Positions 55,023 through 64,000 of a stretch of 64,000 nt of DNA are shown here, piece by piece (the first letter of the stretch is position 1; every line of letters starts with the position of its first letter). This DNA is from Spongilla lacustris (taxonomy: Eukaryota; Porifera; Demospongiae; Spongillida; Spongillidae): positions 8,061,023 through 8,125,022 of the forward strand of contig OX442427.1 in assembly GCA_949361645.1 (NCBI GenBank), written 5' to 3'. Below the pieces are notes generated by a model, which saw only the letters and a list, made by a program, of their open reading frames with translations, was not told the origin of the DNA and ran no database searches. The position numbers and the translations under genes were made by a program.

Positions 55023-58000
55023 ATGAACATCCAGGTTATTTCGAGATTCAAGCAGCAATGCCGCGAGAAGATTATGAGGTAATCGAATCCTGCGCCGCTT
55101 ATTTCTGCAAGCCGTGTTTGTATGCGTGTGCAGATCGTGTTATTTGTGGGTCATCTGTGTGTCAGACGTCAGTACCAATAGCGGGGGGGAAGGGAGGTGT
55201 GGGAGGGGTGTGGTGTCATCATCAGCACCCCGACATGTGATATCGGTCATTCGTAAGTTGAGCGTGACTAAACAGGCTTTGTCCTCTGATTGCAGAGAGG
55301 GGAAATCGGACGAACTGACCGAAAATCTTGTGGAGGTAAGGCTCTTCACCGCTCACCTTTCGACTGATCGACTGCTCTACTTCCCCACCCGGCCCCCTCC
55401 CCATCCGGCCCCCTTCCCCACCCTTCCCTCACAGATCGAGAAGAGGATTGAGTGCATACGGAATGGTTGTGCGGCTGTAAAGAAGCTCTCCAACACGATC
55501 CTGGGCTCAGGTTCCACCCTAGAGAAATACCAGGTGAGCGCCATCCCATCTCGTCACATTGCCGCCGCCACACGTGCTAACTAAACACCACAGCGTAAGA
55601 TCCCCCAGTACAGTGCTGGGCAGGCCATGGCTGAATGCTCAGATGGTATGGACGAAGGTCTCTTCAAGTGAGCCACCATCTTGGATGCATGTGTGTAGCA
55701 TTACTTTTAAACCCCCCCCCCCCCCCCCCCAAATATCACAACTCCAGGGACATCCTTCATATGGTTGGGAATGCACAGATTGATGTTGGTGCCCAACTGG
55801 CTAACTATGAGATGGAGCTCTCCGAAAGTGTGATTACAGCACTGACAGATATGATTGAGGTATGTGTATGTGTGTGTGGGTGTGTGTTTATGTGTGTGTG
55901 TATGTGTGTGTATGTGTGTGTATGTGTGTGTATGTGTGTATGTATGTTTATGTGTGTGTATGTGTGTGGGTGTGTGTTTATGTGTGTGTGCATGTGTGTG
56001 GGTGTGTGCATGTGTATCATGGACGGTTTGTTTTGGAGGGCCGCTCATTTGTCTTCACATCACATATGTTCAATGTACTGCATTACCATTTACTTCTTGG
56101 AAAGTGTCATTTAGTTATTTTATGTGTGTGTTGCCATTTTCATGTCACCGTGACAGCAGGTCCTACGCAGATGTTATTTCCATATTTGTGATTTGGTTTG
56201 GTATCCAATCACATAATAGTGTATTTCTTACTGTGATCATGTTTGGGTTAAAAAAAAAAAATTGTTGTTGATGTCCATTGCTTTTGTCTACTTGCCTCCT
56301 CCATTTTCCCCTCTTCCTCCCTCCCTCCCTCCCTCCCTCTCTCTCTCTCTCTGCAGGAAGACATGAAGAAAGTGGACAAGTCTAAGAAGAAGCTATCATC
56401 AGCACGTCTTGATATGGACATTGCTCTTAACAAGTAGGGTGCTCAGCAAATATTGGAATGGCTTGTGGACCTGTTGAGTATTGGAATGGGCTTATGAACT
56501 TAGCTGGTTTTGGAGTGGGCCTGTGTGGTCGTAGCTGGTACTGGGATGTGCCTGTGGACATAGCTGGTATTGGAATGTGTTCATGGACATAGCTGGTAGG
56601 CCTATTGGAATGGGTCTGTGGACATAGCTGGTATTGGTGGCTAGTGCCTTAATGGTAAGGATTATAGGCGTGTGGCTAGTGCCTTAATGGTAAGAATTAT
56701 AGGCGTGTGGCTAGTGCCTTAATGGTAAGGATTATAGGGGTGTGGCTAGTGCCTTAATGGTACATACAGATTATGCAAAACTGTTTTTAGTTTCTGCCCA
56801 TGTGCTGAATGGTGTTGACCCAAGCCTGCACATTTTCACAACAGCTTTGTTCAATAACACATCCACTTACCTGTTGTATTTATGCACATGTACACGTGCA
56901 CGTACACATGTACACACATGCACACATATACACACATGCACACATGCACGTACACATGTACACATGTACACACATGCACACATGTACACGCATGCACACA
57001 TGTACACATGTACACATGTACACACATGCACACACACACATGCACACATGTACACACATGCACACATGCACACATGTACACACATGCACACATAATGCTT
57101 GGCTTGCACTCACTTCCCTGCTAATCTAGGGTTGAAGCCATGGAGAAGACTCTGGAAAAGGCTCAAAGAGAATTGAACTTTGGAAAACTGGAATCCCTCA
57201 AAATGGAAGCGGACGAAGCCAGTCGGAAGTTCTATACCTGCCAAGATGCCTATGCTACAGACATGTTCAGTGTGCTAAGCCGTGAAAGAGAGTACGTTGA
57301 AAAGCTGGCTCATCTGATGAAAATTCAGATAGTATACCACAAACAAGCTATCACTTCCCTGGAGTCTTTACTGCCCCAGTTAGAGAAGAGAATGAGTAAG
57401 GGCTTCACTAATCCTCCTCCCCTCTCCTTCCCTTCCCTATCTGTCTCATCCTTTCTCTCCCTAGTCCTCCTCCCCTCTCCCTCTCCCTAGTCCTCCTCCC
57501 CTCTCCCTCTCCCTAGTCCTCCTCCCCTCTCCCTCTCCCTAGTCCTCCTCCCCTCTCCCTCTCCCTAGTCCTCCTCCCCTCTCCCTCTCCCTCTCCCTAG
57601 TCCTCCTCCCCTCTCCCTCTCCCTCTCCCTAGTCCTCCTCCCCTCTCCCTCTCCCTCTCCCTAGTCCTCCTCCCCTCTCCCTCTCCCTAGTCCTCCTCCC
57701 CTCTCCCTCTCCCTAGTCCTCCTCCCCTCTCCCTCTCCCTAGTCCTCCTCCCCTCTCCCTCTCCCTAGTCCTCCTCCCCTCTCCCTCTCCCTAGTCCTCC
57801 TCCCCTCTCCCTCTCCCTAGTCCTCCTCCCTCTCCCTCTCCCTAGTCCTCCTCCCCTCTCCCTCTCCCTAGTCCTCCTCCCCTCTCCCTCTCCCTAGTCC
57901 TCCTCCCCTCTCCCTCTCCCTAGTCCTCCTCCCCTCTCCCTCTCCATAGTCCTCTTCCCCTCTCCCTCTCCCTAGTCCTCCTCCCTCTCCCTCTCCCTCT

Positions 58001-61000
58001 CCCTAGTCCTCCTCCCCTCTCCCTCTCCCTAGTCCTCCTCCCCTCTCCCTCTCCCTAGTCCTCCTCCCCTCTCCCTCTCCCTAGTCCTCCTCCCCTCTCC
58101 CTCTCCATAGTCCTCTTCCCCTCTCCCTCTCCCTAGTCCTCCTCCCCTCTCCCTCTCCCTCTCCCTAGTCCTCCTCCCCTCTCCCTCTCCCTCTCCCTAG
58201 TCCTCCTCCCCTCTCCCTCTCCCTAGTCCTCCTCCCCTCTCCCTCTCCCTAGTCCTCCTCCCCTCTCCCTCTCCCTAGTCCTCCTCCCCTCTTCCTCTCC
58301 CTAGTCCTCCTCCCCTCTCTCCCTCTCCCTCCCTCCCCCTTCCCCTCTCCCTGCATATTACATTTGCACACATATGCACACACACCTTATCAGATGAGAC
58401 TCAGGAGCGTCCAGTCTTTGGGTGTCCATTGGAGGAGCACCTCAAGGTGACCAAGCAGGACATAGCCGTGGTCCTGACCACCTGTGTGGCTGCACTTAGA
58501 GAGAAATGGATGGACACTGAGGGGCTGTTCAGGCTGGCTGCTGGAGCTGCCAAGATCAAGTACCTCAAGGTATTGAGAAGACAAGGGGGGGCGAGGCATC
58601 TTGTATTAGATGGGGCAGAGGGGGCGGGGCATTTTGTATTAGATGGGGAAGAGGTCGTGGGGCAACTTATATTATAGCTGGGGCAGAGGGGGTGGGGCAT
58701 CTTGTATTACATGGCGGCAGAGGGGGTGGGGCATCTATGCTCACATATATGGCGTTTGATGATCTATGACTTCTTTTTAAAGACCTCCTTTGATGCTGGT
58801 CAGAAGGACCTGAGTGAGCATGATCCGCACACGATCGCAGGGTGCATTAAGATGTACCTGCGAGAGCTGCCAGAACCCCTCCTCAAGTTTGATCTTTACT
58901 CTGAATGGCTCAAGGCAGCAGGGTAAGCCATTGTGGTCTGGGGAGGAGGGGTCATGGTGGTCTTAGGGAGCTGAGGGGTCATGGGGAGGAGGAGCAGGAG
59001 GGTCATGGGGAGGAGGAGCAGGAAGGTCATGGGGAGGAGGAGCAGGAGGTCATGGGGAGGAGGAGCAGGAAGGTCATGGGGAGGAGGAGCAGGAGGGTCA
59101 TGGGGAGGAGGAGCAGGAGGTCATGGGGAGGAGGAGCAGGAAGGCCATGGGGAGGAGGAGCAGGAAGGTCATGGGGTGGAGGAGCTCCTCTCCATGGTTA
59201 CCTCTTCCCAAGTCTATTGATTGCCTCTTATTGTGTAGGATCGGAGACATCAACGAGCGTTTGCAGGCCATATGGAAAGTGAAACAAAAGCTTCCCAAAC
59301 AAAATCTAGACAATCTGAAGTAACAAACACCCATTTTAATAGTGCCTGTGACAGTCAGGTGACCCACCCATGTAGGTATCTGATTACATTCTGCAAGGAG
59401 TTGGTCCAGCACTCTGAGGCCACCAAGATGGGGGCAAGCAACATCGCCATAGTGATAGGACCCAACCTCCTTTGGCAGAAGGAGAATGAAGATGACCCTG
59501 GTGCCATGTTCAGGCAAGTTTGTGTGCACATGATACACACACGCACATACACACACCACAATCACATGCACACATGTACACACTCAAACACACATTGCAT
59601 ATGTTCATCATCGTCATAATATAAATTTTAGCTATGTTTGTAAGGACTCACATGTGGATCTGTCCAATCGATCTCATCACAGGATTTTACTAACTGCATT
59701 AATAACTACTGCAGTTATCTAACCAAAACAAATGGGTATATTGCCATATAAGCAATAAAACCGTGATGCCTCTTTAATTAATAGATCAGGGGGTGTGGTT
59801 TATGCGATGACTTCGTACACAGTGGTCTGGTTGTGGACACGGCTATGCAGACCAGGCTAGTGGAGACCATGATAGAACATTGTGACTGGCTTTTCCAGGA
59901 CGTTCAGGATGACACGCCCACAACAACACCCCCTTCTCCTGCTCCTGCTGGTAAACCCTTGGCCAATATGCCAACCTCTGCCAGCATGGAAGGCTTCAAG
60001 AAGCCTCAGCCCCAGACCACTGAGACCCCTTTGTTGATCGCGGTAGAATCAGGACCCATTGCAGCACAGCCCCTCCCCCAGCCTCTTCCCCCTCCCAAGG
60101 CCCCAAAGGGCTCAGAAGACGTGATTATTACTCCTCCCCCAGCGACAGGCAGGCCTGCCCAACGACCACCTCCCGCCATCCCCAGGCCAGCCCCACCCAC
60201 ACCACCAAGACCCTATGCTGATGAGAAGATTTCTGAAAGTCCAAAGTCGACACAGATTGAGTCCAGAGGGGTATCTCTCCCCAGACAGGGGGAGGATGGA
60301 GGGCCACGCCCTATTCCAGCAGTGAGGCCACGCCCCTCAGTAAGACAGCCCAAGAAGCCGGTTATGGAGAGGGAGCAGAGTGCCCCTGCCGTCATGGCTG
60401 AGAACAATGTGCCAACGGAGATCATGTTTGTGATTGATACCGATGGGGAGCAGAGGGATATAGAGGTGGCCCCGCCTCTCGTGACAGGAAGTGAGTTTGT
60501 TTGTGTACTTGTGTAGGTGCCCTGAGGTGCTAAATTGTTGTTCTTTCACTACATGTAGCTGACAGCGTAGATGGTACTAGCACATTCAAGCCTTCAGAGG
60601 ATGAAGGGTAAGAAGGGCTATCACATGAGCACTTCATCACATCACATGAGCACTTCACATCACATCACATGAGCACTTCACATCACATCACATGAGCACT
60701 TCATCACATCACATGAGCACTTCACATCACATGAGCACTTCATCACGTCACATGAGCACTTCATCACATCACATGAGCACTTCATCACATCACATGAGCA
60801 CTTCATCACATCACATGAGCACTTTATCACATCACATGAGCACTTCACATCACATGAGCACTTCACATCACATGTGCACTTCACATCACATGAGCACTTC
60901 ATCACATCACATGAGTACCACACTTACGTATATATGCACATGATGCTCATCACACATACATCACATACATGCTCACGTGGATTGAAAATTACTCTCAACT

Positions 61001-61122
61001 TTAGAACTCGCAAAAAGAAGGAGAGTATCAAGGGAAAGTCCCCATCTCGCCCCGCCCCTCTCCCTCCTCCAAACTCAAGAAAAGCCCCCTCAACTGTAAC
61101 GGAAGAGTCCAGTGTCTTATAG
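55023..61122 (+). CDS. ARHGAP17: BAR-RhoGAP protein of the ARHGAP17/ARHGAP44 (RICH/Nadrin) type
   Basis: Fourteen exons close to 711 aa: 55023..55078, 55296..55335, 55435..55533, 55594..55667, 55748..55859, 56357..56433, 57130..57395, 58394..58569, 58783..58922, 59239..59319, 59376..59517, 59785..60490, 60559..60607 and 61005..61122. The start MNIQVISRFKQQCREKIMRE aligns with the amphipathic N-terminus of vertebrate RICH proteins. The BAR domain follows (residues about 20-240). The RhoGAP domain (about 250-440) starts FGCPLEEHLK, has the arginine finger in TEGLFRLAAGA, and contains LRELPEPLLKFDLY and ASNIAIVIGPNLLW. The C-tail is Pro-rich with SH3-type motifs (RPAQRPPPAIPRPAPPTPPR). These proteins curve membranes and switch off Cdc42/Rac at junctions and endosomes. 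The junction 59517/59785 is less certain (donor CAA/GTTTGT). The family has two vertebrate members; this looks like the single pre-duplication gene. Confidence 0.94.
55855..56018. repeat. TG-rich microsatellite in ARHGAP intron
   Basis: (TGTGTGTA)n-type repeat starting at the donor after exon 55748..55859. A C22 run lies in the preceding intron (about 55710-55731). Confidence 0.85.
56883..57094. repeat. (CACATG/CACATGTA)n repeat in ARHGAP intron
   Basis: Degenerate CACATGCACACATGTA repeat. All frames on both strands stay open through it, which yields spurious His/Thr- or Cys/Val-rich ORFs. Confidence 0.88.
57415..58345. repeat. Polypyrimidine-TAG minisatellite, more than 30 copies
   Basis: The unit TCCTCCCCTCTCCCTCTCCC + TAG (23 bp, with 29-bp variants) fills most of intron 57396-58393. 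Each unit is a pyrimidine tract ending in TAG, that is, a textbook 3' splice-site sequence. The true acceptor is the TTATCAG at 58387-58393. Confidence 0.97.
58975..59180. repeat. 24-25-bp minisatellite in ARHGAP intron
   Basis: Nine copies of TCATGGGGAGGAGGAGCAGG with GAGGG/AAGG variants in intron 58923-59238. Confidence 0.93.
60612..60918. repeat. 21-bp minisatellite in ARHGAP intron
   Basis: About 15 copies of CATCACATCACATGAGCACTT, some shortened, in intron 60608-61004. Confidence 0.93.
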
Positions 61123-61273
61123 AGTGTTCATTCGTTTTCATGCAGTGTCGTTTCCCAAATTTGTAATGTGTGTCATAGTAACATACGGAAGTGTCATTTT
61201 GTGTTTAAACTACTGTGTTTGGGCACGAGAGCTTACCGTTATTCGAAGTTTGCGATTTTGTATTTATACGAGT

Positions 61274-64000
61274 ATGGCTTCATTGCCTCAAGACTCGCAG
61301 ATTTTAAGTTTTTGTATATTCAAGCCGGAGCTAGGTCAGAAGGAGGGCAAGGTAGGTGAAAGGCACGAGTTAGAAGCCTTTTTTCAGTAGTTATGTCTTA
61401 GGAACATCTAAAATTGCTTTATTACAAACCGGAGGATGAGAGTACGAATAGAAAAGTTCGCAATATTGGACTATGCGAGGCTATTATAAACTTCACAAAG
61501 ACATTCAGCCCGGAAAAACCATGTGAAGCTGTGCACACGAATGATAAAAGACAGGTTTTCTTCGAACCAGAGACTGGAATATGGATGGTCTTAGTTAGTT
61601 GGCCGGTATAAATTATCGGTTATCGCAAGCAGAAGTTTTTCTTTCAACAGACGGTGAGTGTGCCTTCAGTGGAAATCGTCAACAACGGAGACAGAAGTAT
61701 CCAACGGTGTGAAAAGCACGTGCAGGTCGGTCTTAGAGTGTGTGTCCAGGTCCGCTGTCGTGTGTGTGTGTGCGCGCGCGCGCGTGTGTGCGTGTGTGCG
61801 TGCTTGTGATGATTTTTTTTTTTTTTGAAGGATGTATCGCTGCTGGCAGCGTTGAAGAAATCCTACTCCATGTTTAAGGTCGGTGCTTGAGTGTGGTGGA
61901 AAGGGGGCGTAGTTTGGTGTGAGGGGGAGGTGCCTGTTAAAATCAAGTGGTGTGACCTGTGCCCATAGCTGTTCAACGGGACGTTTTTAAATATCGAAGC
62001 AATGTATGGTGTCGACAACCTGAAGAAGAAACTTGAAAAGTTCTACTCAAAGGTTAGCATCCATTTCAGTAAAGTCATCTCTCCCTTAATTACCCTCCAC
62101 TCCCCCCTCAGTACATAACTTCCATAGATGTTAGCAAGCTTGATATCTTTTGTGTACTTCAAGGTATGTATGGCATGTCATGGCACCCCCAAGCTGTCAT
62201 GGCACCCCCGCTGCCCCCCCCCCCCCCCAAGCTGTCATGCCACCCCCGCTGTCATGGCACCCCTGCTGTCATGGCACCCCCGCTGTCATGGCACCCCCGC
62301 TGTCATGGCACCCCTGCTGTCTCTTGTCTCTCTAGTGTATACTTTCTCTCTCTGTTGGCAGGGATCCAGTTCATTCCTCTTGACAAGACCATGTACCTTA
62401 AAGTGCACAGTTTTGTTAATTTGATAGAGACCACCTTCAGGTTAGTTATTAATGTTATTTACCTTCAGGTTAGTCACCTTCATCTTTGGATTAGTTATCT
62501 GTAGCTTAACTGTTAGCCTGGCTACCTTAACCATTGGATTAGCTACCTTAACCTTTGGATTAGCTACCTTAACCATTGGATTAGCTACCTTAACCATTGG
62601 ATTAGCTACCTTAACCTTTGGATTAGCTACCTTAACCATTGGATTAGCTACCTTAACCTTTGGATTAGCTACCTTAACCATTGGATTAGCTACCTTAACC
62701 ATTGGATTAGCTACATTAAGCTACCTTAACCTTTAGATAATTTCCTACTTAACCTTTGTGTTGTTTCTCTTCCTCCTCCCTCCCTCCCTCCCTCCCTCCC
62801 TTCCTCCCTCCCTCCCTCCCTTCCTCCCTCCCTCCCTCCCTCCCTCCCTCCCTCCCCACGTACCTTCTATGCCCTGTGGTACAGAAATATTTTACACTCC
62901 GTATTTCTGTATGGTGATCAGCTGGTCTGGTAAGTTACTAAGGTTTCACATATACACCCTGCTAACACCTTGATAACACCACTTACACTCTGATAATCAC
63001 TTAAACCATGATAACACCACCTACACCCTACTAACACCACTTACACCCCGATAACAGCACCCCTCTTCACCACTACTTACTGTGTGGCTCTGCTTTGTAG
63101 GAGTGGCCTTGAGCAGGAAGACACCAAAATATTCTACCAGTATTTGCTAGGCTGGCTGTTCCCAAGCCAGCTTGGGGCAGACTATCTGGCATCACTCCTC
63201 CCCAGTACCGTACTGCAGCAAACACTCCAACAGAGTAGTAGTACAGCTTCTCTACCAGCGAGGTCCAGGTGAGGGGGAGGGAGGGAGGTCTTATTGGACC
63301 ACATCTATTTTGTGTTTTCTCTACATCCAGTTCCACTTCAATGAAAACCGGCAGGTCAGGATATTCTTGGATATTTTCTCACATTGTAGATGTATTTTCC
63401 CCTTCTCTTTCATTTCTGCTGCTCAAAGTTTCCTTGGACTTGGTGATGGCAAGGTGTCGATTGTGTACATCACAGTTGATGGGAAGACCTGTATATATCG
63501 GCTGCTAGTGTACACTGTGAGGATGCTTCAGTGCATGTGTGGGTGTGGGTGTACACTGAGGGTGCTTCAGTGCATGTGTGGGTGTGGGTGTACACTGTGT
63601 GTGGGTGTACACTGTGAGGGTGCTTTAGTGCATGTGTGGGTGTGGGTGTACACTGAGGGTGCTTCAGTGCATGTGTGGGTGTGGGTGTACACTGAGGTTG
63701 CTTCAGTGCATGTGTGGATGTGGGTGTACACTGTGTGTGGGTGTACACTGTGAGGGTGCTTTAGTGCATGTGGGTGATTTTACAAGTCCTTTTCAGATTG
63801 GAGGTGCAACCATGTGTATGTTCATAGAAAGTGAGTTATTTTTGTATTGCATTATGGCCACACCCATTGGCCACACCCATTGGCCACACGCTGTTAACAT
63901 GCGCACACTTGCACTGGCACTAGATGAAAAAGGATCACCTGGGGAATTTTGCAGAAGATTAGAAACATTTCTCTCACCAAGAATGTTGCAGCTGTCCCAA
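61274..64000 (+). CDS. CCZ1: CCZ1 vacuolar/endosomal fusion protein, 5' part
   Basis: Exons in consistent phase are 61274..61351, 61402..61593, 61651..61725, 61831..61878, 61969..62052, 62112..62163, 62362..62440, 62885..62929, 63101..63268, 63331..63354, 63429..63516, 63797..63830 and 63924..>64000. CCZ1 with MON1 is the Rab7 exchange factor that converts early to late endosomes. Matches are clear: KVRNIGLCEAIINFTKTFSP, SYSMFK-LFNGTF, GIQFIPLDKTMYLKVHSFVN, NILHSVFLYGDQLVWSGLEQ and, near the window edge, EFCRRLETFLSPRMLQL. These follow the longin domains of the human protein in order. The protein continues beyond 64000. The start codon is only 151 bp after the ARHGAP stop. Most introns are under 100 bp; the larger ones hold minisatellites. 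Confidence 0.93.
62168..62325. repeat. 18-bp minisatellite in CCZ1 intron
   Basis: About eight copies of GCTGTCATGGCACCCCCG, interrupted by a run of 16 C (62213-62228). Confidence 0.9.
62440..62735. repeat. 21-bp minisatellite in CCZ1 intron
   Basis: About 12 copies of TTAGCTACCTTAACCATTGGA (or CTTTGGA), starting at the donor after exon 62362..62440, whose CTTCAGGTTAGT resembles the first copies. A CCTC-rich tract (62769-62856) follows. Confidence 0.92.
63520..63772. repeat. 38-bp minisatellite in CCZ1 intron
   Basis: Six copies of a unit around GGTGCTTCAGTGCATGTGTG followed by GGTGTGGGTGTACACTGA. The array again begins at the splice donor (ACACTGTGAGG, 63512-63522), which the unit contains. 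Confidence 0.92.

Noticed and set aside
59511..59526. GC donor AG/GCAAGT in the RhoGAP gene
   Set aside because: It resembles a GC donor, but phase with the next exon at 59785 is kept only by the GT donor three bases later (CAA/GTTTGT).

Overview
The window is animal nuclear DNA. It holds intron-rich eukaryotic genes with GT-AG (and a few GC-AG) introns, and the protein set is metazoan: RBFOX, a kelch-BTB protein, a BAR-RhoGAP protein, ATF7IP, CEP131 and a selenocysteine-containing MSRB1. Genes are packed 90-450 bp apart and most introns are about 45-100 bp. The few long introns are filled with minisatellites. This compactness suggests a non-bilaterian animal, most likely a sponge, but the species call is inference.

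Layout. Positions 1-6954 (+) carry the 3' part of CEP131, with a 1.4 kb array of a 30-bp repeat in one intron. Positions 7292-8547 (-) hold a secreted chlorophyllase-like alpha/beta hydrolase that reads through only if one AC dinucleotide is ignored. Positions 8651-9219 (-) hold MSRB1 with an in-frame UGA (selenocysteine) and a type II SECIS element. Positions 9498-10031 (+) encode RPS15A. Positions 10224-14161 (-) encode EIF3L, divergent from a DDX5/DDX17 helicase at 14266-20130 (+). A decayed LINE fragment (20506-21310) separates this from a second, tandemly duplicated DDX5-like helicase (21844-25574, +) whose N-terminus looks like a mitochondrial presequence. ADSL follows (25962-28126, +).

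Positions 29002-42059 (-) are one large ATF7IP-like gene (about 2527 aa). Its 5.2-kb intron carries a TIR transposon, a hAT-like MITE and a GC-rich hairpin. POLR2I (42398-45013, +) is divergent from it. A small intronless membrane protein (45168-45389, -), RBFOX (45759-47926, -), the intronless tRNase Z ELAC2 (48017-50398, -) and a BTB-BACK-kelch protein (50736-54592, -) follow. On the + strand come a BAR-RhoGAP gene of the ARHGAP17/44 type (55023-61122) and the 5' part of CCZ1 (61274 to the window end).

Exon models were built by hand from splice sites, reading-frame phase and similarity to known families. For MSRB1, RPS15A, EIF3L, both DDX genes, ADSL, ATF7IP, POLR2I, RBFOX, KLHL, the RhoGAP and CCZ1 every exon phase closes. 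Functionally the window is a mixture of housekeeping genes (translation, transcription, purine synthesis, tRNA processing, redox repair, vesicle traffic); no operon-like pathway is evident. The most notable signals are the selenoprotein with its SECIS, the duplicated helicase with altered motifs and new targeting, a candidate poison exon in the parental helicase, minisatellites that copy splice signals (donors in ADSL, acceptor-like tracts in the RhoGAP gene), and the nested mobile elements in the ATF7IP intron.
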